Below, in pieces: positions 38,506-45,942 of a DNA stretch of 64,000 bases; positions within the stretch are counted from its first letter, which is position 1; each line of letters begins with the position of its first letter. The position numbers and the translations under genes were made by a program. The stretch comes from Acinetobacter schindleri CIP 107287 (GTDB lineage Bacteria > Pseudomonadota > Gammaproteobacteria > Pseudomonadales > Moraxellaceae). The notes below the pieces were generated by a model. It was not told the origin of the DNA and made no database searches. It saw nothing but the letters and a program-made list of their open reading frames with translations. The DNA lies in the NCBI RefSeq assembly GCF_000368625.1, contig NZ_KB849576.1:310001-374000 (forward strand), read 5' to 3'.

Positions 38506-39350
38506 TGATTTCCAGTGATGCACTGCATCTGGGACCTTTGATGTTGCCCTGGACACTCATAATTGTTGCCACTGGCTTGATGCTGTTATCTGCCGTGCTG
38601 TTTGGATTAGCCAGAAAGTATTCATGGTCTAAACAGCTGCTTGGACAAAGTCAGGATTTGCTCTGGAGCAGTTTTTTGCTGGGGATGCTGGGTGCGCGTC
38701 TTGTTTTTGTCCTGCTTAATGCCGAGCTGTATTTTGCAGCACCCATCGACATACTGAAAATCCAGGACAAAGGTTTCCATTTATGGGGAGGGGTGCTGAT
38801 TGGTGCTTTGTGGTATGTCATTCGAAACAGACAGTTGCAGACCCGATTCAAAGCCATCTTGTTGATCATCTTTATAATTTGGATCGGGCTTGGGCTCGCA
38901 TTCAAATCCAGTCTAAAAACTGAAGCGGCGTTTCCTGATCTAGCCTTTGGTGGGCTAGAACAGGGGCATCTGGGTACAGACAAGATTCCACTCAGCCAGT
39001 TCATTGGCCAGCCCACGGTAATTAATATGTGGGCGAGCTGGTGTCCGCCGTGTCACCGCGAAATGCCGGTGTTGGCAAAGGCTGCCAAGCAGCATCCTCA
39101 AGTGAATTTTGTCATGCTCAATCAGGGTGAGGAGGTAGCGACCGTAAATGCCTATTTAAGAAAACATCAGTTTCAATTTAAACATGTCCTGCTGGACCCA
39201 TATGGTGAACTCCCCCAGCAGCTGAATAGTTTTGGCCTGCCAATGACGCTGTTTTTTAATGCTCAAGGCCAGCTGGTCGAGCGGCATATGGGGGAACTCA
39301 GTCCGGCCATGTTGCAGCAATATTTAAATAGAATTTCAGATCAACCTTAA
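38502..39350 (+). CDS. Lgt-like membrane domain fused to TlpA/ResA-type thioredoxin
   Basis: This 282-residue protein has four to five membrane helices at about 15-130. The motif LGMLGARLVFVLLNAELY with the following LWGGVLIGALWY resembles part of prolipoprotein diacylglyceryl transferase (Lgt). I do not see the Lgt catalytic GNFINxE-type motif, so transferase activity is doubtful. Residues about 140-282 are a TlpA-like redoxin with active site WASWCPPCHREMPVL, expected to face the periplasm. Translationally coupled to dsbD (ATGA), it probably receives electrons from DsbD and reduces an envelope target. Confidence 0.85.
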   Translation: MMISSDALHLGPLMLPWTLIIVATGLMLLSAVLFGLARKYSWSKQLLGQSQDLLWSSFLLGMLGARLVFVLLNAELYFAAPIDILKIQDKGFHLWGGVLIGALWYVIRNRQLQTRFKAILLIIFIIWIGLGLAFKSSLKTEAAFPDLAFGGLEQGHLGTDKIPLSQFIGQPTVINMWASWCPPCHREMPVLAKAAKQHPQVNFVMLNQGEEVATVNAYLRKHQFQFKHVLLDPYGELPQQLNSFGLPMTLFFNAQGQLVERHMGELSPAMLQQYLNRISDQP

Positions 39351-39370
39351 AAAAAACAGAAGAACTTAGT

Positions 39371-40111
39371 ATGAACAAAATTTACCAGGTGCTTGGTGCA
39401 GGCATGTTCCTGATCATGAGCATGCACACGCAGGGAAATATAAAACAGAACATTGAACAACAGGGCTTTGTGTTTGTAAAACAGATTCCGGCACCGCAAG
39501 GAATGACCGGCTGGGTAGGGCATGAAGACCAGTATTCCAATACGGTATTTATCTCCAACGATGACAAATATTATATCAAGGGCGAACTGTTTGATGCACA
39601 AGGGAAAAGCCTGTCCAATGAGCAGATTGAAAAGCATATGAAAAAAGCGGTATTGGACGATGTCTGGAAAACCCTGGAAAAATCGACCTGGATCCAGGAT
39701 GGAAAGCCAGATGCACCACGGGTAGTCTATGTTTTTTCCGATCCGAATTGCCCATATTGCTATAAATTCTGGCAGGCGGCTCGGCCTTGGGTCGAATCAG
39801 GTAAGGTACAGCTGCGTCATATTCAGGTCGGTGTGATCCGTCAAGAAAGCCGTGGCCAGGTGGCCACATTGTTAATGTCGAAAAATCCAGCAGCAGTTTT
39901 TAATGATATAAACAAGAATAAAGGCAAAAAGCAGCTCAAGAAAATGGAAAAGATTCCTGCCGAAATTGCTGCAAAAATTGATGCCAACCAGGCCCTAATG
40001 GGGAAATACGGCTTTTTCTCCACACCGTCGATGGCTTGGAAAAACAATCAGGGTGAATTTAAATCCACTCAAGGCCTGGCGATGGACGTCAAGGAAATTT
40101 TTGAACAATAA
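39371..40111 (+). CDS. dsbG: Periplasmic thiol:disulfide interchange protein, DsbG type
   Basis: This 246-residue DsbC/DsbG-like protein has an N-terminal dimerisation region of about 100 residues and a thioredoxin fold with active site SDPNCPYCYKFW. A likely cis-Pro loop lies at FFSTPSMAWKN. The N-terminus (MNKIYQVLGAGMFLIMSM) is a short signal peptide with an untidy cleavage site. It should act as a disulfide isomerase or sulfenic-acid reductase kept reduced by the DsbD encoded two genes upstream. Confidence 0.88.
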   Translation: MNKIYQVLGAGMFLIMSMHTQGNIKQNIEQQGFVFVKQIPAPQGMTGWVGHEDQYSNTVFISNDDKYYIKGELFDAQGKSLSNEQIEKHMKKAVLDDVWKTLEKSTWIQDGKPDAPRVVYVFSDPNCPYCYKFWQAARPWVESGKVQLRHIQVGVIRQESRGQVATLLMSKNPAAVFNDINKNKGKKQLKKMEKIPAEIAAKIDANQALMGKYGFFSTPSMAWKNNQGEFKSTQGLAMDVKEIFEQ

Positions 40112-40124
40112 GATCGGATGAGAT

Positions 40125-40487
40125 ATGTCAAATTTGGATGATCCACGGGTACTGCTTGCTTTGGAACGAACCGCTCTGGCGTGGAACCGGAGTGGTTTGG
40201 CATTAATTGCTTTTGGTTTTGTGATTGAAAAATCCAACCTGCTAGTGCAACTGGTGGACCCAGAGACTTATGCACAGAAAATAGCTTATTCACAATGGTT
40301 GGGAATTGTGGTGATTGTATTTGGTATGTTGGTAAATTTCGCCTCAATCCTACAATATCGGCGGGGATTGGCATCACTGCGACCTCCGGAATTTATTGAA
40401 GGTTATTACACCCAGCATCCCGTATGGCTAAACCTTTTTACTGCTTTTAGCGGACTGCTTCTGATCATTTCTTTTTGGCTGCACTAA
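40125..40487 (+). CDS. DUF202 family inner-membrane protein (YidH-like)
   Basis: This 120-residue protein starts with the DUF202 signature LALERTALAWNRSGLALIAFG and has three membrane helices. GGATGAG precedes the ATG. It is the fourth gene of the dsbD run, 13 bases after dsbG. Its stop overlaps the convergent ArsR-family gene by 4 bases. The function of the family is not known. Confidence 0.85.
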   Translation: MSNLDDPRVLLALERTALAWNRSGLALIAFGFVIEKSNLLVQLVDPETYAQKIAYSQWLGIVVIVFGMLVNFASILQYRRGLASLRPPEFIEGYYTQHPVWLNLFTAFSGLLLIISFWLH

Positions 40488-40816
40488 GAAGCGGGTTGGG
40501 CGCAATACAGCTCGTACAGCTTTTGCATCAGGCTCAAGACCTTGGGGTCACTCAGACGATAAAAAATCTGTTTACCCTCACGTCGGGTGCCGACCATGTT
40601 GGCCTTTCGCAGTACTGTCAGCTGTTGTGAAAGTGTAGGTTGATGAATATCGGTAGATTCTTCAATTTCCTGAACATTCATTTCCCTGTCGACCAGGACA
40701 CATAAGATTTTCAGACGATCAGGATTGGCTAAAACTTTTAGGCATTGGCTGACGAAATCGACTTGAGAAAAATCAATTTTGGCATTTTCAGCAATCATAT
40801 CCATAAATGTCCTCAC
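40484..40816 (-). CDS. bigR: ArsR-family repressor, BigR/SqrR-like persulfide sensor
   Basis: This 110-residue winged-helix dimer carries CLKVLANPDRLKILCVLVDR, HQPTLSQQLTVLRKANMV and REGKQIFYRL. Cys39 and Cys105 sit at the positions of the two cysteines that form the di- or tetrasulfide switch in BigR and SqrR. A further cysteine is Cys25. I infer repression relieved by hydrogen sulfide or persulfide. It is divergent from the sulfur-handling genes that start at 40925. An ATG four codons in (MDMIAEN) is a possible later start. Confidence 0.87.
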   Translation of the reverse strand: MRTFMDMIAENAKIDFSQVDFVSQCLKVLANPDRLKILCVLVDREMNVQEIEESTDIHQPTLSQQLTVLRKANMVGTRREGKQIFYRLSDPKVLSLMQKLYELYCAQPAS

Positions 40817-40874
40817 AACTTTTGATGTAGCCCGTGCAGTTTACATAATTTACCATAAAACTGCTTGATTAATA

Positions 40875-40898
40875 TTTTTTATTATATAATATAAAAAA
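40875..40898. promoter_or_regulatory. AT-rich near-palindrome, candidate BigR operator
   Basis: The gap between bigR and the YeeE-like gene holds a 24-base near-perfect inverted repeat. Its outer arms are TTTTTTAT and ATAAAAAA and its centre is TATATAAT. BigR sites in other bacteria are AT-rich palindromes. Its position between divergent genes fits autoregulation plus control of the sulfur genes. Confidence 0.55.
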
Positions 40899-40924
40899 GT
40901 ATATTGTATAGGGATTAATTCATC

Positions 40925-41341
40925 ATGCATGACTTCCTCATCGCATTTATTGGCGGCTTAATGCTCGGGCTTTCCGTGGTCGGCTATCTGTACGTCAATG
41001 GCCGTATTGCAGGAATCAGTGGTTTGATTGGGCAAGTCTTAAACTCAAAAACCATGTTTAAAACACCTGCAATCTGGTTTTTATCAGGCTTGATCCTCAC
41101 ACCGTTTATTTATGGTCTGTTTGTGCAACCTGAAATCGAATTGAATGCCAGCCCATTGATGATGATTGTGGCAGGTCTGCTGGTAGGCTTTGGGACACGT
41201 TTGGGTTCGGGCTGTACCAGTGGTCACGGAATTTGTGGCATTAGTCGGCTGTCTAAGCGTTCTATTGTCGCGACGATGACTTTTATGTTTGCAGGTTTTG
41301 TCACCGTTTATATTATCCGTCATATCACAGGAGCATTCTAA
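40925..41341 (+). CDS. YeeE/YedE-type sulfur transporter, first half
   Basis: This 138-residue membrane protein with four helices has the DUF395 signature [18 protein letters not shown], whose cysteines are proposed to pass sulfur across the membrane in YeeE/YedE transporters. Full-length transporters have two such halves; here the second half is the next gene. The stop (41339-41341) is one base ahead of the next start at 41343. It is probably induced through BigR. Confidence 0.87.
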   Translation: MHDFLIAFIGGLMLGLSVVGYLYVNGRIAGISGLIGQVLNSKTMFKTPAIWFLSGLILTPFIYGLFVQPEIELNASPLMMIVAGLLVGFGTRLGSGCTSGHGICGISRLSKRSIVATMTFMFAGFVTVYIIRHITGAF

Positions 41342-41342
41342 A

Positions 41343-41759
41343 ATGAAAAATGTGTTTGCCTTTTTATTTGGTGCTCTATTCTCTGTGGGTCTGATGGTGT
41401 CGGGCATGTCCAATCCTGAAAAGGTACTCGACTTTCTGGATCTGTTTGGTGATTGGGATGCCAGTCTGGCCTTTGTCATGATGGGCGCGATTGCAGTGGC
41501 CTTTATTCCTTTCCAGAAAGCAGTACGTAAGGCTCAACCGAAAACAGTATTTAATGAGCCTATTGATTTGCCTAAAAATAATCAGATAGATAAGAAACTG
41601 ATTACCGGTGCGGTTTTATTTGGTGCAGGTTGGGGCATTGCCGGCATCTGTCCGGCGCCAAGTTTCACCTTGATCGGTTTGGGCCACTATCAAGTGCTCT
41701 ATTTTATTGTAGCAATGCTGGTGGGTGTATGGATTCACCGTAAATGGTCAGGAGCTTAA
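41343..41759 (+). CDS. YeeE/YedE-type sulfur transporter, second half
   Basis: This 138-residue membrane protein starts MKNVFAFLFGALFSVGLMVSG and carries the matching half-motif GAGWGIAGICPAPSFT. I placed the start at 41343, directly after the first half; an open frame back to 41289 overlaps that gene without need. The pair should assemble into one channel. Its stop overlaps the start of the hydrolase gene (TAATG). Confidence 0.87.
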   Translation: MKNVFAFLFGALFSVGLMVSGMSNPEKVLDFLDLFGDWDASLAFVMMGAIAVAFIPFQKAVRKAQPKTVFNEPIDLPKNNQIDKKLITGAVLFGAGWGIAGICPAPSFTLIGLGHYQVLYFIVAMLVGVWIHRKWSGA

Positions 41760-42634
41760 TGATGTCAAACTTACCTATAGTAAAAGATTTTTTTCACGAA
41801 GATACCAATACCTTCAGTTATGTTGTACGTGATCCGGAGACCAAGGCCTGCGCCATTATTGATAGCGTTCTGGATTATGATCCGGCATCAGCAAGTACCT
41901 CAACTATTCATGCCGATAAAATTATTGCCTATATTAAAGAGCAGGATTTAACGGTCGAGTGGATTCTAGAAACCCATGTACATGCTGATCATCTGACTGC
42001 AGCGCAATATCTCAAGGCAGAACTGGGTGGTAAAATTGCCATGAGCCAGAAGATTTCTGTGGTACAGGAAACCTTTGGTGCGATTTATCATCTGGACATA
42101 AAACAGTTTAATGCCCTGCAACCATTCGACTACCTGTTTGAGGATCATGAGCATTTCAAGATTGGTGAAATGGATGCCTATAATATTCCTACACCAGGGC
42201 ATACACCCGCCTGTCTCAGCTATGTGATCGGGGATGCGGTATTTGTGGGTGATACCCTGTTTATGCCGGATTATGGTACGGCACGTTGCGATTTTCCGCG
42301 TGGTAGTGCATCGACCTTATTCGATTCGGTACAGTCACTGTATCGGCTTTCGCCTGAAACTCGGATGTTTTTGTGCCATGATTATCTGCCTGAAACGCGT
42401 CATGACTATGTCTGTGAAACTGATGTGCAGACACAAAAGACCCAAAATATTCATATCCACGAAGGCACCATTAAAGCAGAGTTTGTCGAAATGCGACATC
42501 AGCGTGATGCTACTTTAAATATGCCAAAACTGATTCTGCCGGCAATTCAGATCAATATGAAAGCAGGGCAGTTCCCTGAGCCTGAAGCCAATGGTGTGTC
42601 TTATTTGAAATTGCCATTGAATTATTTTAAATAA
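41759..42634 (+). CDS. blh: Metallo-beta-lactamase-fold persulfide dioxygenase-like hydrolase (Blh/ETHE1 group)
   Basis: About 290 residues. Metal motifs are THVHADHLTAA, PTPGHTPACLSY, GDTLFMPDYG and a late CHDY. The group that includes Blh and ETHE1 oxidises glutathione persulfide to sulfite. With the BigR-like regulator and the YeeE pair this matches the BigR operon described in Xylella and Agrobacterium for hydrogen sulfide detoxification. The ATG at 41759 overlaps the previous stop; a second ATG follows at 41762. No rhodanese domain is fused. Confidence 0.87.
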   Translation: MMSNLPIVKDFFHEDTNTFSYVVRDPETKACAIIDSVLDYDPASASTSTIHADKIIAYIKEQDLTVEWILETHVHADHLTAAQYLKAELGGKIAMSQKISVVQETFGAIYHLDIKQFNALQPFDYLFEDHEHFKIGEMDAYNIPTPGHTPACLSYVIGDAVFVGDTLFMPDYGTARCDFPRGSASTLFDSVQSLYRLSPETRMFLCHDYLPETRHDYVCETDVQTQKTQNIHIHEGTIKAEFVEMRHQRDATLNMPKLILPAIQINMKAGQFPEPEANGVSYLKLPLNYFK

Positions 42635-42654
42635 TTTTGAGCTGCTGTTTCTGT

Positions 42655-42680
42655 AAGCCCTGTAGATACAGGGCTTTATT
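42655..42680 (+). terminator. Rho-independent terminator after the sulfur genes
   Basis: AAGCCCTGTA / TACAGGGCTT with a GA loop, then TATTGTT. The tail is short but the stem is strong. Confidence 0.75.
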
Positions 42681-42725
42681 GTTCATAAGACTTGATTATA
42701 AAAGGAAAATTCCAGATCATTTTAT

Positions 42726-42782
42726 TTCCTTCCGATGCTTCACCTCATTCTGTGCCACACTACATTTAAGCATCGGAGGAAA
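42726..42782. repeat. Long inverted repeat between blh and the histidine kinase gene
   Basis: TTCCTTCCGATGCTT (42726-42740) and AAGCATCGGAGGAA (42768-42781) are inverted copies with one extra base, around a 27-base centre. There is no T-tract on either side, so it is not a classic terminator. It could be a remnant of a small mobile element, an RNA structure or a regulator site; I cannot decide. Confidence 0.5.
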
Positions 42783-42836
42783 AGAGCAGCTTAGTCTTGA
42801 TATATTAAAATAGGTGTTTAACTATCCTAAATAATT

Positions 42837-44756
42837 TTAAAAACTTAACATGACCTGAATATGAGTTCCCCGACCTGAAGACAGGATATTCAGTGTACCA
42901 TTCGCACGTTGAGCACGTATTTTCATACTTTGTAGCCCTATATGCTTGGCTTCTATAATACATTCAGGATCAAAACCGACGCCATTATCCCGAATATTCA
43001 GGATTAATGCCTGCTCTGTCTGTTCAAGCCCGATACTAATCTCACTTGCCTGACTATGTTTAATAATATTGGTCAGTGCTTCTTCAAGAATACGTGTCAG
43101 GGTTAAACATTGCAGAGGTGTGGGCAACTTGTTCCATTTATCTGGTATTTGCCAATGTGCAGCAATGTGCAGCTCATCAAAAATTTCCATAAAGCGATGG
43201 CGGGTTGGCGCTGCCCATAATATTGGACTATCAGGTATTTTTGCATCCAGACTTGAACCATGATCAATAATCTGGCGTAAGTCATTACTTAATAATTTTA
43301 AAATCGATAAAAATTTTTCTTTTTCTAAATGATCATTGCGGCTCACCAGTTCGATTGAACGAACAATTGAACCACCAATACCATCATGTAAATCACGAGA
43401 CAAATTAACGCGTTCTTGAAGGCGAATATTTTCTAAAGCTAATTGGTACTGAGAATTTAAAGAAGAACTGAGTTTTTGAGTCACATTATCAATTTCGTCT
43501 TTTAAAGTTTTATTAAATCGTGAAATCACCTTATTGTTACGATATAAACGCAGACCTAGTAAAAGCCCTAAGAATAAAGCACTAAATGGTGAAATAAAAG
43601 GTGACCAGAATTCATTTTGATAAGTCAGGATTTGATAAGCATCATGAATCGCAACCGGAACAAAAAATGCATGTAATCCTGCCATTAAATACACTTCAAT
43701 TTGTTTAGATTTATAAGTTAAAAATGGATAAGTAGAATTTTCTAATAAGAAAATAATCATATTAAGGATGAAAAAGAAATGAATAGTTTGTTTTAAATAT
43801 TCATCTGGAATAACTGCGAGTACAGCAGTGGCAAGAAAAAATATAAACAAAAGCAGTTTTTCAATTCGAGGAAATTTCAGATTGGCAAAGCGCCAGATAG
43901 AAACACAGGAGACCAAGGTATAGGTTGAAAATAACCAGGCGAGCAACCTGTCGACCTGAATACTGCTGAGAGGGGTTGAATACAGCAGAAAGAACAGGGA
44001 ATAGCCGAGCCAAAACAAGACATTCGCACTGATCCAGAGATATGCTGATTCCTTACGGTATATAATCCATACCATAAAGTAAAAAATACCAATAATTACA
44101 TTGATTAAAAAACCAATTGAAATCAATGTCTTTTGCTTGAATTGATACTCTTGATAAAGTGGCAGTAGCTGGTTATAAGGTCCAATATGGACATGACCTA
44201 AATTTCCTTCCTGAATTGATGCGCTTGCTACATATATCCAGATCGTATTTTCTTTTGTCTTAAGAGCAGAGATGGGAATTTGCCAGCTACGTGGAATATT
44301 CCAACTTCGTGATAGTGGTTCAGTTAAAGATTGATCTTTCCAAAGTAAATCATCGTTTAAATAGACTTTTCCAGCCATATTAATATGACTAATAACAAGA
44401 CTCAGGGGGTGGTCAGGCTTATTTTTACAGTCATAGGTCCAGTGAATTTTATACCAGGCATTACCTTTATAATCTTTCCAGTGTGAATTGATGAAATCAG
44501 GAAAGTGCTCGACTTTTGCCCAGCCTGTTGTTGGTCGTTCAACAGGGTTATTAGGAATTGCTTTGGCGATAAAACTTTCTGTAATGTATGCTTTACAGGA
44601 GGTTGAGGAAGACTCTGGTGATTGGGCATGCAATTGACAGGCGAAGAAAAACAGCAGGCATAAAATTAAGAGATTAACCCCATAGTGCGTGCAGTATGGA
44701 TAGCTTTCGACCTGTTGCTCACGCAAAGTTTGCGATAAATATTTTTGATATGACAT
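42837..44756 (-). CDS. Membrane sensor histidine kinase with 7TMR-DISM-like sensor, NarX/HPK7-type core
   Basis: This 639-residue protein has an export signal near residues 26-45, then a periplasmic beta-sandwich domain to about 200 (DISMED2-like: VYLNDDLLWKDQ, ENTIWIYVAS). Seven membrane helices follow at about 210-400, then a coiled linker. The HisKA_3 dimerisation helix has phospho-His in LSRDLHDGIGGSI. The ATPase domain shows LEEALTNIIKHS, IRDNGVGFDP and GLQSMKIRAQ. DISM sensors often bind carbohydrates or other small ligands. The only ATG places the first 90 bases inside the response regulator gene, giving an odd polar stretch before the signal helix. It pairs with the regulator upstream. 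Confidence 0.86.
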   Translation of the reverse strand: MSYQKYLSQTLREQQVESYPYCTHYGVNLLILCLLFFFACQLHAQSPESSSTSCKAYITESFIAKAIPNNPVERPTTGWAKVEHFPDFINSHWKDYKGNAWYKIHWTYDCKNKPDHPLSLVISHINMAGKVYLNDDLLWKDQSLTEPLSRSWNIPRSWQIPISALKTKENTIWIYVASASIQEGNLGHVHIGPYNQLLPLYQEYQFKQKTLISIGFLINVIIGIFYFMVWIIYRKESAYLWISANVLFWLGYSLFFLLYSTPLSSIQVDRLLAWLFSTYTLVSCVSIWRFANLKFPRIEKLLLFIFFLATAVLAVIPDEYLKQTIHFFFILNMIIFLLENSTYPFLTYKSKQIEVYLMAGLHAFFVPVAIHDAYQILTYQNEFWSPFISPFSALFLGLLLGLRLYRNNKVISRFNKTLKDEIDNVTQKLSSSLNSQYQLALENIRLQERVNLSRDLHDGIGGSIVRSIELVSRNDHLEKEKFLSILKLLSNDLRQIIDHGSSLDAKIPDSPILWAAPTRHRFMEIFDELHIAAHWQIPDKWNKLPTPLQCLTLTRILEEALTNIIKHSQASEISIGLEQTEQALILNIRDNGVGFDPECIIEAKHIGLQSMKIRAQRANGTLNILSSGRGTHIQVMLSF

Positions 44757-45340
44757 TCGATTGTATATTTTGATAGAAACAATGCTTCGGCAATCTCTCT
44801 ATTACTCATCCCCTGAGCGACCAGATTTAAAATTTCATATTCACGTTTAGAGAGTAAATCATTTTTCTCTAGGTTTGAATGCTTTTCTATTGATTCAAAA
44901 GAAATATTTTTCAGAATTTGCTGCGCAATAAAAGGATCGATTGGTGCACCTCCCCGAATGACATTACGTATGGAGAGTAATATTTCAAAGTCATCACGTT
45001 CTTTTAAAAAATAACCTGTTGCCCCGGTATGGATGGCCTGAAGGATAATGTTCTGTGTGCAGCAGGTCGAAATGACCAGAATCGGGAGTTCTGCATTCAG
45101 ATGATGTAGGGTTTGAATGACCTCTAGTCCTGAGCCATCAGGTAAGCCGAGATCGATCAAGGCAAGTGCAAAAGAATATTGATCAATGAAGGTATGCGCC
45201 TGTTTAACTGACTGCGCATAATAAATGACGTCGGAAGTATAGCCCAGTTCTCGCAACAGTTTTTCAGTCCGTTGTTGCATGAAAATATCATCTTCTAAAA
45301 CTAATATGGGGGCAGGTAATTCCATTTCGTACGTCAGCAT
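44666..45340 (-). CDS. NarL/LuxR-type response regulator
   Basis: This 224-residue regulator has a receiver domain (acid pair LEDD, phospho-acceptor Asp63 in LIDLGLPDGSG, Lys in FLKERDD). A LuxR-type helix-turn-helix at the C-terminus reads LSKREYEILNLVAQGMSNREI and KYTIECHIKNIYRKL. GAGGGAG lies about 11 bases before the ATG. It shares 90 bases with the kinase gene. It starts 602 bases from the divergent giant autotransporter gene, so it is the obvious candidate regulator of that gene; this is inference from position. Confidence 0.9.
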   Translation of the reverse strand: MLTYEMELPAPILVLEDDIFMQQRTEKLLRELGYTSDVIYYAQSVKQAHTFIDQYSFALALIDLGLPDGSGLEVIQTLHHLNAELPILVISTCCTQNIILQAIHTGATGYFLKERDDFEILLSIRNVIRGGAPIDPFIAQQILKNISFESIEKHSNLEKNDLLSKREYEILNLVAQGMSNREIAEALFLSKYTIECHIKNIYRKLCVSNRSKAIHTARTMGLIS

Positions 45341-45942
45341 CAGATTGATGTCTCCCTCAAATCAAAGTGCATTTTATGAAAGAGCATGCGCCTGCAGGAA
45401 AGGACGCTATTTATAATTCAGTCGTTGTGGTGCTTTATTAATGTAGCCTAAATTTTATATATATTACAAATATTTTTAATACTTTAGAGCGGATATTTTT
45501 AACTTACAATTTATGCATTATTTCCTATAACAAATATCAAATTTTTCTGTTCTATTCCATACGTTCAATACACCTCTAACCTTTTTCGTTTCGTTATAAG
45601 AAGAATAAATACTAGGAAAAATCGAAATGAACAAATGCCATTTTTTTAGTTGACCGAAAATTTTTATGATTTTAACGGGAGATTTATGGAGCATTTAGTT
45701 TTCTAAACATGACCTAAATCAGATGAATAATTTTGGAAAATACCAATTTTCAGGGATATGTAAAGTTTCTTTTCATTGATGTAATTCATGATAGGAGAAC
45801 CATGCACTTTTGTAACAGGTGTTTGGATTGAGTTAACTAGGACTGCATTTTAATCTCGTCAATTTTAATAATTTAAATATATGTTTTTATTTATTTTTTT
45901 AATTGACATTGAGATGAGAGTCGTTGCATGAGATAGAAAGTC
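45341..45942. promoter_or_regulatory. 602-base AT-rich divergent control region, with a possible 9-codon leader ORF
   Basis: The gap separates the response regulator (minus) from the autotransporter (plus) and must hold both promoters. I could not fix a convincing -35/-10 pair. At 45802-45831 a 9-codon frame (MHFCNRCLD, then TGA) follows TAGGAGAACC, a better ribosome site than the one before the autotransporter itself. It could be a leader peptide or the start of an untranslated control segment. The autotransporter start at 45943 has only a weak GAGA-type site. Confidence 0.4.

Noticed and set aside
45903..45930. TTGACA at 45903-45908 as a promoter for the autotransporter
   Set aside because: No -10 element follows at 16-18 bases, and the start codon at 45943 would leave almost no leader.
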